Positions 8,466-16,285 of a stretch of 64,000 bases of DNA are shown here, piece after piece. The translations under genes were made by a program, and so were the position numbers. Each line of letters begins with the position of its first letter. Position 1 is the first letter of the stretch. The notes under the pieces are model-generated. The model was not told the origin of the DNA. It saw nothing but the letters and a program-made list of their open reading frames with translations, and ran no database searches. The DNA lies in contig JAFYPU010000010.1 of assembly GCA_017547385.1 (NCBI GenBank), positions 124,001 through 188,000 of the forward strand, read 5' to 3'. Origin of the DNA: Bacteroidaceae bacterium (GTDB taxonomy: Bacteria; Bacteroidota; Bacteroidia; Bacteroidales; Bacteroidaceae).

Positions 8466-10160
8466 ATGACGCCTTCTGCATCCCCCTCTCCCATTGACCA
8501 AAGTTCGGATTTCATCGGTAGCGAAACCGCCCGGGCCGCTTCCGAATTCGACATGCTGACACCCCTTGATGCCACGGGAGGCACTTCTCTGCCTTTCATT
8601 TGCCGCATCAAGGGGCGGGAGTTTTTCATGAAGCGTCTCAAACCGGAATTATCGGACAACGAAGCCTATCGCAACCTGTTTCGCAAGGAGTTTCACCTGG
8701 GGCGGGAATTGTGCTCACCCCACATTGTGAAATATGAGCAGCTGATGGAGAGCGAGACCGACATTTACATTTTGAGAGAGAACGTCTGCGGCGCTACGCT
8801 CGACCAAAAGTTACGCATCTCGCCCGAATGGTTCGGTGAACGCAAGCACTTGGACCGTTTGTTCAACCAGTTGCTGGAAGCCCTGGAGCACATGCACAAC
8901 AGCCACGTGGTGCATGCCGACCTGAAACCACAGAACGTGATGCTCACACGCATCAACAACGATGTGAAAATCATCGACCTCGGATTTGCTTTTGCCGACA
9001 GCTACACTTACAGCACCGGTTGCACACCCGGATATGCCGCCCCTGAGCAACAAGAGGCTAACAAACAGACGGTGGATGCCAGCACCGACGTTTATGCCAT
9101 CGGCAAGTTGATGGAATTCATCGAGCGCGAAAGCGGCCAACGCCTCCCAGGAGTTTACCAAACCATCATGAAGCGTTGTCTGCAAAAGGAGCAGCATCGC
9201 AGATACCAGCACGTCAGCGAAATAAAGCAACTCATCAATCGCCGACGGCACTTGATGAGAAAGACAATCATCTCGCTCAGCGTCTGCCTGGCGGTGGGAA
9301 TGGCAGCCCTCTTCTTTTTCAACACCAGCACGGGATTTAAAGTTTGGAAGTCCGTCAAATGGAACTTAAGGCAAGTGCCGTATGACTTGCGAATGCGAAA
9401 TGTGCTCTACCGCTATGCCTCGCCCGACAGCACCCTTGCAGTCGTGGTGGGCAGCAAGACTTCTTACAATGGCGATGGCGAAGACGATGGCGACAACATC
9501 AAGATTGAAGCCCACCTCACCCTGCCAAACGGCAAAATCTGCCGTGTTACCCAAATTGAAGACAGTGCTTTCTTCAATGGTTACAATTTCACTTCCGTCA
9601 GGATCCCCCACGGCATAAAGCACATCGGGAAAGACAGCTTCTGTAATTGCTCACGCATCACATGCATCAACCTTCCGGCTTCGGTTAGCAGCATTGGCGA
9701 GCAAGCCTTTGCACACATGGAAAACCTGCAGGTGCTCCACCTGCCCGACTCGCTGCAGTCGCTACCCATGGGCATGGCTCACCACTGCCCCTCGCTCACC
9801 GGCATCAAGCTGCCCGACGGCATACGCACCCTTCCCATGGACCTTCTTGCTTGTTGCACCCGTCTGCAGGAAGTCGTGATGCCCGACAGTCTGGAACGCA
9901 TCGAGCGAGGCGTGTTTTGGGAGTGCAGCCAATTGCCCGAAATCACCCTGCCCGCCACAGTGAAATACATCGGCGAATTCTCTTTCTTCCATTGCGACAA
10001 GCTGCGCCACGTTTATCTGCACGCCCCCACACCGCCCGAGATGACCAACGCCTTTCAGGCAAAAGGCGGCATTGTAACCATACACGTGCCAAGAGCATCC
10101 GTCAACCTCTATCGCCAGCACCTTTATTGGAAAAGGCAGAACATCGTAGGCGACTTGTGA
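8466..10160 (+). CDS. Transmembrane Ser/Thr protein kinase with C-terminal BspA-type leucine-rich repeats
   Basis: 564 aa from the ATG at 8466; an in-frame ATG at 8427 would overlap the preceding gene by 26 bases. Kinase domain about residues 30-255: Lys56 in FFMKRLK, catalytic loop HADLKPQN (150-157) and metal-binding DLG (171-173) in place of DFG. HAD rather than HRD makes it a non-RD kinase, so activation-loop phosphorylation may not be its switch. One transmembrane helix at about 266-286. The outer part carries five to six LRR_5/BspA repeats of about 23 residues (SVRIPHGIKHIGKDSF, INLPASVSSIGEQAF, HLPDSLQSLPMGM, MPDSLERIERGVF, TLPATVKYIGEFSF). Architecture implies outside sensing and inside phosphorylation; substrate unknown. 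Confidence 0.85.
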   Translation: MTPSASPSPIDQSSDFIGSETARAASEFDMLTPLDATGGTSLPFICRIKGREFFMKRLKPELSDNEAYRNLFRKEFHLGRELCSPHIVKYEQLMESETDIYILRENVCGATLDQKLRISPEWFGERKHLDRLFNQLLEALEHMHNSHVVHADLKPQNVMLTRINNDVKIIDLGFAFADSYTYSTGCTPGYAAPEQQEANKQTVDASTDVYAIGKLMEFIERESGQRLPGVYQTIMKRCLQKEQHRRYQHVSEIKQLINRRRHLMRKTIISLSVCLAVGMAALFFFNTSTGFKVWKSVKWNLRQVPYDLRMRNVLYRYASPDSTLAVVVGSKTSYNGDGEDDGDNIKIEAHLTLPNGKICRVTQIEDSAFFNGYNFTSVRIPHGIKHIGKDSFCNCSRITCINLPASVSSIGEQAFAHMENLQVLHLPDSLQSLPMGMAHHCPSLTGIKLPDGIRTLPMDLLACCTRLQEVVMPDSLERIERGVFWECSQLPEITLPATVKYIGEFSFFHCDKLRHVYLHAPTPPEMTNAFQAKGGIVTIHVPRASVNLYRQHLYWKRQNIVGDL

Positions 10161-10216
10161 GAATCATACTCAGCACTACCGAGCATCAACACACACGCAC
10201 CAAGACATACACTGTA

Positions 10217-10254
10217 ACAAGGAGAGGCGACCCATCGAGGTCGCCTCTCCTTGT
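10217..10254. terminator. Long perfect hairpin between convergent genes
   Basis: 16-bp perfect stem (ACAAGGAGAGGCGACC and its complement) with a 6-base loop, between the kinase gene (+, ends 10160) and the coiled-coil gene (-, ends 10333). T-runs are short on both sides, but position and stem strength favour a shared terminator. Confidence 0.7.
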
Positions 10255-10332
10255 TGCATAGTGCATTACCACAATTGAACTTCCTCTGCCACAAAGCTGC
10301 AAGCTCAGGGCACAGAAAGGGAAAGCGGTTTA

Positions 10333-11094
10333 TTAGTTTAGGGTCTTTGCATATTCGTTGGGAGTCATCACATATCCGTTGGGAGTCACCACTTCTTCAG
10401 CCGGACTCACCACTTCTTCAGTTGGGCTTACCACTTCGCGCTTGTACTCAGACTCTTTGTCTTCGGATTTGGGGAAACGTTCCGGATCTGTCAACATACC
10501 AATAATAATGAAGAGCAAGGCTGCTACAACTCCGACAATGATATATATTTTTATTTTCTTCTTGTCGGCAGCATCCATTTCTGCAACTGTCTGCTGCAAC
10601 TGAGGGAGCACATTGGCAATATCGGGATTGCTCATGTTCATCTCCGCAATCAGCAGCAAATCCTTCAGTCTTTGCTTGTTTTTCGCATTACGAAGATAAA
10701 CGTAAATCTTGTAGAATTCGCCGGGTACTTTTGTATAAGGAAATCCTGAGAGCACCTGCTTCACTCTGACATCGTCCAATTGATCATTATCTTCAGCTTG
10801 ACAGATCTGCATATAAGCAGCAGCAGTACCTTCTTCTGCCAATGCCTGATACTTGTCTTGATAGGCATCCAGGCGCTGTCTTTTTCTTTCCTTCTCCTGA
10901 GCTGCTCTTTCTGCCTCGATAGCTTCTCGCTGAGCTTCCAGCACTTTTGCCTTTTCTTCGGCTTCGTTTTCTAAAGCTCTCGCTTTGGCACGAGCAACTC
11001 TCGCTTCAGCTTCATTTCTTTCCTTCCATGCCTCGTTAGATTCTCGCTCTGAATCCAACCATTTTTCATGAGAGGATTTAAATATCAGTCCCAT
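10333..11094 (-). CDS. Coiled-coil protein with one transmembrane helix and repeated tail
   Basis: 253 aa. Residues about 10-80 are a highly charged, Glu/Arg/Ala-rich coiled coil (EARVARAKARALENEAEEKAK). A helical globular part follows (about 85-175), then a transmembrane helix at about 181-200 (IYIIVGVVAALLFIIIGML) and a short tail with a degenerate repeat (EVVSPTEEVVSPAEEVVTP). No signal peptide: the coiled coil is predicted cytosolic and the tail periplasmic. I recognise no family. It does not read as a PspA homologue, although a membrane-linked coiled coil near an SPFH operon invites comparison. Its upstream region shares the GGTCC dyad with that operon. Confidence 0.6.
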   Translation of the reverse strand: MGLIFKSSHEKWLDSERESNEAWKERNEAEARVARAKARALENEAEEKAKVLEAQREAIEAERAAQEKERKRQRLDAYQDKYQALAEEGTAAAYMQICQAEDNDQLDDVRVKQVLSGFPYTKVPGEFYKIYVYLRNAKNKQRLKDLLLIAEMNMSNPDIANVLPQLQQTVAEMDAADKKKIKIYIIVGVVAALLFIIIGMLTDPERFPKSEDKESEYKREVVSPTEEVVSPAEEVVTPNGYVMTPNEYAKTLN

Positions 11095-11206
11095 AATTTA
11101 ATTGTTTTAGGTGTGATAATTGTTTTTTATAAGGCCTACTCCCTTTTCAAGCGTTTCAGCTTTCTCTTTTCTTTATACGCTTTTACGCATTATTGCATTT
11201 CTTTTG

Positions 11207-11260
11207 CAAAGATACTTTGAATGAATGAGTGTACTTTGGTCCATTTCAGACCTTTTGAGA
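11207..11260 (-). promoter_or_regulatory. Promoter and GGTCC dyad of the coiled-coil gene
   Basis: On the minus strand the -7 box TATCTTTG is at 11214-11207. The dyad GGTCC-ATTTCA-GACC plus TTTTGAGA is at 11238-11260, 24 bases upstream of it, where an upstream regulator would sit. No TTTG -33 box is visible. Nothing else is seen in the 305-base gap 11095-11399 apart from this and the terminator at 11348. Confidence 0.55.
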
Positions 11261-11347
11261 CAACGTTCCATTTTTCATCTCTATCTCATGGAGAATGCGC
11301 CCATCCCCCCCACACAAACAAGAATCAGAAAGCAAATACACAAAAAA

Positions 11348-11375
11348 GCCTGCCGCGAGGTATCCTCGGGCAGGC
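11348..11375 (-). terminator. Rho-independent terminator of the small lipoprotein gene
   Basis: Stem GCCTGCCgCGAGG / CCTCGGGCAGGC with a three-base loop; the plus-strand A-run at 11342-11347 gives a U-run on the minus strand. Confidence 0.85.
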
Positions 11376-11399
11376 CGTTTCTCTACTTATGTTCGTAGA

Positions 11400-11600
11400 T
11401 TAAGCTTCGGGAGCTACGCTATCAGCAGCAGCGCTATCAGCAGCAGCGCTGTCAGCTACGAGGCTGTCAGCAGCAGCGCTGTCAGCTACGAGGCTATCAG
11501 CAGCGAGGCTGTCAGCACCTTCAGTGCTAGTAGTAGTGTTACCGCAAGAAGCGAAAGAGATAGCTGCGAAAGCTACGAACATGAAAACTAACTTTTTCAT
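11400..11600 (-). CDS. Small repetitive lipoprotein
   Basis: 66 aa. Signal peptide with lipobox (AAISFASC, Cys19), then a mature part of about 47 residues built from repeats of A-D-S-[LAV]-[VA] (ADSLAADSLVADSAAADS...). At the DNA level the repeats show as copies of GCTATCAGCAGCAGC-like units, prone to slippage. Short Ala/Asp/Ser lipoproteins of this kind occur across Bacteroidales without known function. It has its own promoter (11653-11660) and strong terminator, so it is probably a monocistronic, well-expressed transcript. Confidence 0.8.
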   Translation of the reverse strand: MKKLVFMFVAFAAISFASCGNTTTSTEGADSLAADSLVADSAAADSLVADSAAADSAAADSVAPEA

Positions 11601-11652
11601 TGGTTTAAAAATTTTTTAAGTAAAACAATCAATTGCCTTTATTAAAACGGTG

Positions 11653-11682
11653 CAAAGGTACGGACTTTTCAAACTCCTGCAA
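11653..11682 (-). promoter_or_regulatory. Promoter of the small lipoprotein gene
   Basis: Minus-strand -7 box TACCTTTG at 11660-11653 and a weak -33 (TTGC at 11682-11679), spacer 18. Leader of about 45 bases to the ATG at 11600. Confidence 0.55.
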
Positions 11683-11849
11683 GCAATCGCCTTGTTTTTT
11701 TTACGTCAAACTCGGTTTTTTAACAAATCAAAAGGTTTTCGCCAACACTCAAGACTCAGATTGATAAGTCAATATAACAAACTGCGGGGTAAACCTTGAA
11801 AATATCTTGAAAGCCACCACGGCAGACGAAACGAACGAGGCAAAAATCC

Positions 11850-11902
11850 GCAAGGCGTTTAGAATTTTCTGCAGTGCTTGCAGAAAATTCTAAACGCCTT
11901 GC
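11850..11902. repeat. Family B hairpin, copy B1
   Basis: Perfect 24-bp stem (11850-11873 with 11879-11902) and loop GTGCT. The outer arm is the GCAAGGCGTTTAG type. This is the cleanest copy of the family. It lies in the 764-base non-coding stretch 11601-12364 upstream of mtaB, which otherwise holds the family A array at 12050-12270 and degenerate pieces of it around 11960-12050. Confidence 0.9.
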
Positions 11903-12049
11903 AGAAAAACGCCCCATGCCGGAGGAAGATGTGCCGCCCAGAAAACATTTCCTCGCTCTGTTCGGTTCAAGTCAGGCTGCGGATTGAAAATGGTGTGCCA
12001 GCGAGGACAAAAGAAACTTGTTTGTTTTGACGAGCGCAGCCACTATTAT

Positions 12050-12270
12050 GAAAAAGCTCAAACAAGTTTGGCTTTCCACTCGCCTTGCACACTTTGGTTT
12101 CGCCCAAGTCAGGCTGCGGCTCGGGAATACAAAGCAAATGCTTTGCGATTTGCTTTGTATTCCACTCGCCTTGCACTAACTTTTTCCTTTCTTTATTCGG
12201 TTCAAGTTAGGCTACGGCTCGGAAAAGCTCAAACAAGTTTGGCTTTCCACTCGCCTTGCACTAACTTTGC
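12050..12270 (+). repeat. Family A modular promoter repeat, locus A1 (three units)
   Basis: The conserved core CTCGCCTTGCAC starts at 12079, 12165 and 12250, giving periods of 86 and 85 bp. Between cores are a module ending GGCTGCGGCTCGG or GGCTACGGCTCGG and a self-complementary insert. The second insert is a perfect 16-bp hairpin (GGAATACAAAGCAAAT, 12124-12139, with 12148-12163). Only the last core is followed by a full -7 box (TAACTTTG); the earlier cores end in degenerate forms (ACACTTTG and TAACTTTT). Confidence 0.88.
12238..12269 (+). promoter_or_regulatory. Promoter of the mtaB operon
   Basis: TTTG at 12238-12241, 20-base spacer, TAACTTTG at 12262-12269. It forms the downstream end of repeat locus A1. 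Leader of about 90 bases to the ATG at 12365. Confidence 0.8.
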
Positions 12271-12364
12271 TGCGCCAATGAGGCTGAAATTATTCCCAAA
12301 GCAGAAAAGCGGGTCTTCGCCTCATGCGGTTTTCACCCTTTGCACTAAATCATTTTCAACTCCG

Positions 12365-13720
12365 ATGCTTACGAATACGGAAAGCCTATATACAATATTA
12401 TATAATAAGAAGGCAGCTTTTCACACCCTGGGCTGCAAACTCAACTTCGCTGAAACATCATCGTTGCGCGACTCGCTGCAGAAGTTTGGTGTGCAACCGG
12501 CGGAGAAGGGCGAACGCGCGGACATTTGTGTGGTAAACACGTGTTCGGTTACCGATGTGGCCGATAGCAAGTGCCGACAAGCCATTCACCGCTTCACACG
12601 CGAACATCCCGGAGCCTTCGTCCTGGTGATGGGCTGCTACGCTCAGTTGAAAGCAGATGAGATTGCCCAATTTCCCGGAGTGGACTTGGTGCTGGGCATG
12701 GAGCAAAAAGGGGAAGCCGTACGCTATCTGGCAGAAGGCCTCACTGCTCGCCTGAACATGGAGCAGGGCAAATCGTGCCACCATGCCGTGGCCGTACCCA
12801 CACGCGAGATTTCCACTTTTGTGCCCTCATGCTCACGCGGCGACCGCACGCGCTATTTTCTGAAAGTGCAAGACGGTTGCAACTACTATTGCACCTATTG
12901 CACCATCCCCATTGCCCGCGGCAAAAGCCGAAACGGCTCCATCGCATCGTTGGTGGCGCAGGCTGAGGCCGTGGCTGCCGAGGGGGGGAAAGAGATTGTT
13001 ATCACGGGCGTGAACATTGGCGACTTCGGCCGCAGCACCGGTGAGACCTTCTTCGACCTGGTGCAGGCACTCGACGGCGTGCAGGGCATCGAACGTTATC
13101 GCATCTCGTCCATAGAACCCAACTTGCTGACGGACGAAATCATAGACTTTTGCGCCCATTCACGCGCCTTTATGCCTCATTTCCACATCCCGTTGCAAAG
13201 TGGCAGCGACACCGTGTTGCGACTGATGCACCGCCGTTATGACACGGCACTTTTCGCCGAAAAAATACGAAAGGTGCGCAAGGTGATGCCCGATGCTTTT
13301 ATCGGTGTGGACGTGATTGTCGGGACAAGAGGCGAAACGGAAGAATGTTTTGAAGAAGCCTACAACTTCATTGCCGGACTCGACATCTCACAACTCCACG
13401 TCTTTTCTTACTCCGAACGCCCCGGCACAAAAGCACTCGAAATACCTCACACGGTTTCACCACAAGAGAAGGCCGAACGCAGCAAACGCCTCATAGCCCT
13501 CTCCGAGCAGAAGCGTCAGGCTTTCTACGCCCGCTTCGTCGGGCAGCAACGCCCCGTGCTGTGGGAGCACGCCAAAGCCGGACACCCGCTGCAGGGGTTC
13601 ACAGACAATTACATCCGTGTGGAACTTCCCTCAACCCTCACCGCCGAGGATAACACCCTGACTCAGGTGCAGCTGGGAGCATTCACCGAAAACCGAGAAG
13701 CACTGACCGCCTCTTTCTAA
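12365..13720 (+). CDS. mtaB: tRNA (N6-threonylcarbamoyladenosine(37)-C2)-methylthiotransferase
   Basis: 451 aa from the ATG at 12365; the frame runs on upstream through repeat DNA, but homology starts at FHTLGCKLNFAE. Radical-SAM enzyme that converts t6A37 to ms2t6A37 in ANN-decoding tRNAs. The N-terminal UPF0004 domain ligates one cluster (Cys24, Cys60 in VVNTC, Cys91 in MGCY). The radical-SAM motif CNYYCTYC gives Cys172, Cys176 and Cys179. The C-terminus is TRAM-like. First gene of a six-gene run (mtaB to lptC) with gaps of 11-44 bases. Confidence 0.95.
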   Translation: MLTNTESLYTILYNKKAAFHTLGCKLNFAETSSLRDSLQKFGVQPAEKGERADICVVNTCSVTDVADSKCRQAIHRFTREHPGAFVLVMGCYAQLKADEIAQFPGVDLVLGMEQKGEAVRYLAEGLTARLNMEQGKSCHHAVAVPTREISTFVPSCSRGDRTRYFLKVQDGCNYYCTYCTIPIARGKSRNGSIASLVAQAEAVAAEGGKEIVITGVNIGDFGRSTGETFFDLVQALDGVQGIERYRISSIEPNLLTDEIIDFCAHSRAFMPHFHIPLQSGSDTVLRLMHRRYDTALFAEKIRKVRKVMPDAFIGVDVIVGTRGETEECFEEAYNFIAGLDISQLHVFSYSERPGTKALEIPHTVSPQEKAERSKRLIALSEQKRQAFYARFVGQQRPVLWEHAKAGHPLQGFTDNYIRVELPSTLTAEDNTLTQVQLGAFTENREALTASF

Positions 13721-13731
13721 AACACAAGCCA

Positions 13732-14754
13732 ATGACCTCCATCGCTGTTGTTATACTCAACTGGAACGGTGCTGAAATGCTGCACCGCTTTCTGCCTTCC
13801 GTCGTGGCCGCTGCCGATGACCAGACACGTGTCATCGTGGCCGACAATGGTTCAACCGATGCCTCTGCTTCAGTGGTAAAGGATTTTCCTACCGTCGAAT
13901 GGCTTCCGCTGGCCGAGAATCATGGTTTTGCCGAAGGCTACAATCGCGCGTTGGCACAAGTGAAAGCCGATTATTACATCTTGCTGAACTCGGATGTGGA
14001 AGTAACGCCCGATTGGCTGCAGCCCCTGCGTGCCTACATGGACAGCCACCCCGAAGTGGCGGCTTGTCAGCCCAAACTGCTCGACTGGAAGGACAAGCAG
14101 AAGTTCGAGTATGCCGGAGGGGCAGGCGGTTATCTTGATCGCTATGGCTACCCCTATTGTCGGGGACGCGTCTTTGCCGACATCGAAGCCGACCACGGGC
14201 AATACGATGGGCAAGCGTGGCCCGTGCTTTGGGCTACCGGAGCCGCGCTGATGATTCGCAGCACCGATTGGCACAAGGTGGGAGGCCTTGACGGCAGTTT
14301 CTTTGCTCACATGGAGGAGATTGACCTCTGTTGGAGACTGCGCGCACGCGGCAGAAGCATTGTGTGCATCCCCGACAGCCGGGTTTATCACGTCGGAGGA
14401 GCCACACTGAGCAAAGAGAATCCTCGTAAAACTTTTCTCAACTTTCGCAACAACTTGCTGCTCCTCTACAAAAATCTGCCCGAGGCCGATTTACGACCGG
14501 TGATGCGCTTACGGCGTTTATTGGACTACGTAGCTGCCCTTAAATTTCTCCTTTCCGGCGAAACAGGAAATGCCCGTGCCGTGATTCAGGCACGCCGAGA
14601 ATTCAAGCAGATACGCAATAATTACACGGCTACACGACAGGAAAATCTGCGCAAAGCCACCGGAGATACCATTCCCGAAATCATGCAAAAGAGTCTGCTG
14701 TGGCAATACTATGCCAAAGGCAAAAAAACTTTCACGCAGTTGCACCAACCATAA
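13732..14754 (+). CDS. Family 2 glycosyltransferase
   Basis: 340 aa, GT-A fold GT2 enzyme close to rhamnosyltransferase-type proteins (IAVVILNWNGAEML, VADNGSTD, LLNSDVEV as the metal-binding stretch, FAHMEEIDLCWR as the ED/ExD catalytic region). It probably transfers a sugar to a lipid-linked or envelope glycan on the inner face of the cytoplasmic membrane. No transmembrane helix. It lies 11 bases after mtaB and 12 before the methylase gene. Acceptor unknown; its company with lptC suggests lipopolysaccharide or surface polysaccharide. Confidence 0.88.
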   Translation: MTSIAVVILNWNGAEMLHRFLPSVVAAADDQTRVIVADNGSTDASASVVKDFPTVEWLPLAENHGFAEGYNRALAQVKADYYILLNSDVEVTPDWLQPLRAYMDSHPEVAACQPKLLDWKDKQKFEYAGGAGGYLDRYGYPYCRGRVFADIEADHGQYDGQAWPVLWATGAALMIRSTDWHKVGGLDGSFFAHMEEIDLCWRLRARGRSIVCIPDSRVYHVGGATLSKENPRKTFLNFRNNLLLLYKNLPEADLRPVMRLRRLLDYVAALKFLLSGETGNARAVIQARREFKQIRNNYTATRQENLRKATGDTIPEIMQKSLLWQYYAKGKKTFTQLHQP

Positions 14755-14766
14755 ACGGAAACATTT

Positions 14767-15477
14767 ATGAACTCCCCTGCCCTATACCTCATCCCCGTAA
14801 CTTTGGGCGACACACCCATCGATAAGGTGCTGCCAACCTACAACCGCGAGGTGATACTCTCTCTCCGCCATTTCATTGTGGAAGAAGTGCGCACGGCACG
14901 CCGTTTTCTCAAAGCCGTGGAACGCAGCATCGACATCGACAGCCTCACGTTCTACCCCATGGGGAAGCACTCGGATGCTGCCACTTACAGCTGCTATCTG
15001 GAACCCCTGCGCAAGGGCGAGAGCGTGGGCGTCATCAGTGAAGCCGGTTGTCCGGCCGTGGCAGATCCCGGCTCCGACATCGTAGCCATAGCCCAACGCG
15101 AAGGGCTGCGTGTCGTTCCGCTGGTTGGACCTTCCTCCATCCTTTTGGCAGTCATGGCCTCCGGATTTAACGGACAGAGCTTCGCCTTTCATGGTTATCT
15201 GCCCATTGACGGCAGTGCTCGCAGCAAACGACTCAAACAATTGGAAGCACGCTGCGCCTCCGAACATCAAACGCAGCTTTTCATCGAAACACCCTACAGA
15301 AACGCACGCATCATTGCCGACATCCTGGCCGCCTGTCAGCCCACCACACGTCTCTGCATCGCTGCCGGACTCACCACGGAGCAAGAGTATGTGCGCACCC
15401 GGACCATCCGCGAATGGAAACAAACTAAGTTACCCGACTTGGCTAAAATTCCGGCCATCTTTGCTATTTTCAAATGA
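14767..15477 (+). CDS. RsmI-like SAM-dependent methyltransferase (tetrapyrrole methylase fold)
   Basis: 236 aa. The fold signature is VISEAGCPAVADPGSDIV (SAM-binding loop), VVPLVGPSSILLAVMASGF and FIETPYRN. RsmI 2'-O-methylates C1402 of 16S rRNA. Bacteroidales carry this shorter paralogue beside a canonical RsmI, so the substrate of this copy is uncertain. It lacks the GDTPRT-like N-terminal motif of classical RsmI and has VTLGDTPIDKVLP instead. Third gene of the mtaB operon. Confidence 0.82.
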   Translation: MNSPALYLIPVTLGDTPIDKVLPTYNREVILSLRHFIVEEVRTARRFLKAVERSIDIDSLTFYPMGKHSDAATYSCYLEPLRKGESVGVISEAGCPAVADPGSDIVAIAQREGLRVVPLVGPSSILLAVMASGFNGQSFAFHGYLPIDGSARSKRLKQLEARCASEHQTQLFIETPYRNARIIADILAACQPTTRLCIAAGLTTEQEYVRTRTIREWKQTKLPDLAKIPAIFAIFK

Positions 15478-15512
15478 TGCTTTTTGAAAAACTCTGACCA
15501 ATCTCCACCGCA

Positions 15513-16241
15513 ATGAATCTCACCATAGACATCGGCAACACGCGTGCAAAAATCTGCCTCTTCGATGGCACAGCATGCATAAACACCTTTGACGAGGGTG
15601 TAAGCCTCACGCATACGTTGGAAGAGATTTTCAAACATCACGCCATAGATGCCTGTGCCGTTTCGTGCGTTGGCCGAGAACGAAAGCACCTTGAAGAAAT
15701 GCTGAAAAGGCAGACAGACTGCGTGCTGTTTGTCGATGGAAACACTCCCGGGCCGATAGAGAATGCTTACTCCGGCCGAAATACCTTGGGAGCCGACAGA
15801 TGGGCAGCCGCAGTGGGAGCAACCACGCTGAAGCCTAACACCGACCTGCTCATCATCGATGCCGGCACATGCATCACCTACGATCTTGTTTCTTCCGACG
15901 GAAGATATTTGGGCGGAAACATTTCACCGGGCATCGAAATGCGTTTTCAAGCGCTCCACGAGCACACCGCACGCTTGCCAAAGCTCACATCAGAAGGCGA
16001 AACACCACTTTGGGGCACCGACACGGCTTCTGCCATTCGCACCGGCGTGATGAAGGGAGTGCAACACGAAATAGAAGGTTTCATCAGTGAGTTTACCGAT
16101 ATTTACCCCCAACTTTTCATTTTTTTAACGGGAGGCACCCCTTTCCGCTTCCCCGAACGATTAAAAAGTCGCATCTTTGCACAGCCCAATCTTGTATCCA
16201 TAGGACTTAACGTCCTGCTTCGGTATCACCACAAGGGATAA
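15513..16241 (+). CDS. coaX: Type III pantothenate kinase
   Basis: 242 aa, standard CoaX length. First step of coenzyme A synthesis: pantothenate to 4'-phosphopantothenate. ASKHA fold: phosphate-1 motif DIGNTRAK at residues 5-12, GADRWAAAVGA, the LLIIDAGTCITYD phosphate-2 motif with the key Asp, and GGNISPGIEMRF. In Bacteroidales coaX is regularly followed by the outer-membrane barrel and lptC genes, as here; the coupling seems positional rather than metabolic. Confidence 0.95.
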   Translation: MNLTIDIGNTRAKICLFDGTACINTFDEGVSLTHTLEEIFKHHAIDACAVSCVGRERKHLEEMLKRQTDCVLFVDGNTPGPIENAYSGRNTLGADRWAAAVGATTLKPNTDLLIIDAGTCITYDLVSSDGRYLGGNISPGIEMRFQALHEHTARLPKLTSEGETPLWGTDTASAIRTGVMKGVQHEIEGFISEFTDIYPQLFIFLTGGTPFRFPERLKSRIFAQPNLVSIGLNVLLRYHHKG

Positions 16242-16285
16242 AGCAACAAGATTTCCTCAACAACAAACACGTAATCACAAACAAC

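Noticed and set aside
10217..10254. Possible riboswitch or small RNA
   Set aside because: A simple single hairpin between convergent genes is better explained as a terminator.
11984..12364. N-terminal extension of mtaB
   Set aside because: The frame stays open only because it runs through family A repeat units; the promoter at 12238 and protein homology place the start at 12365.
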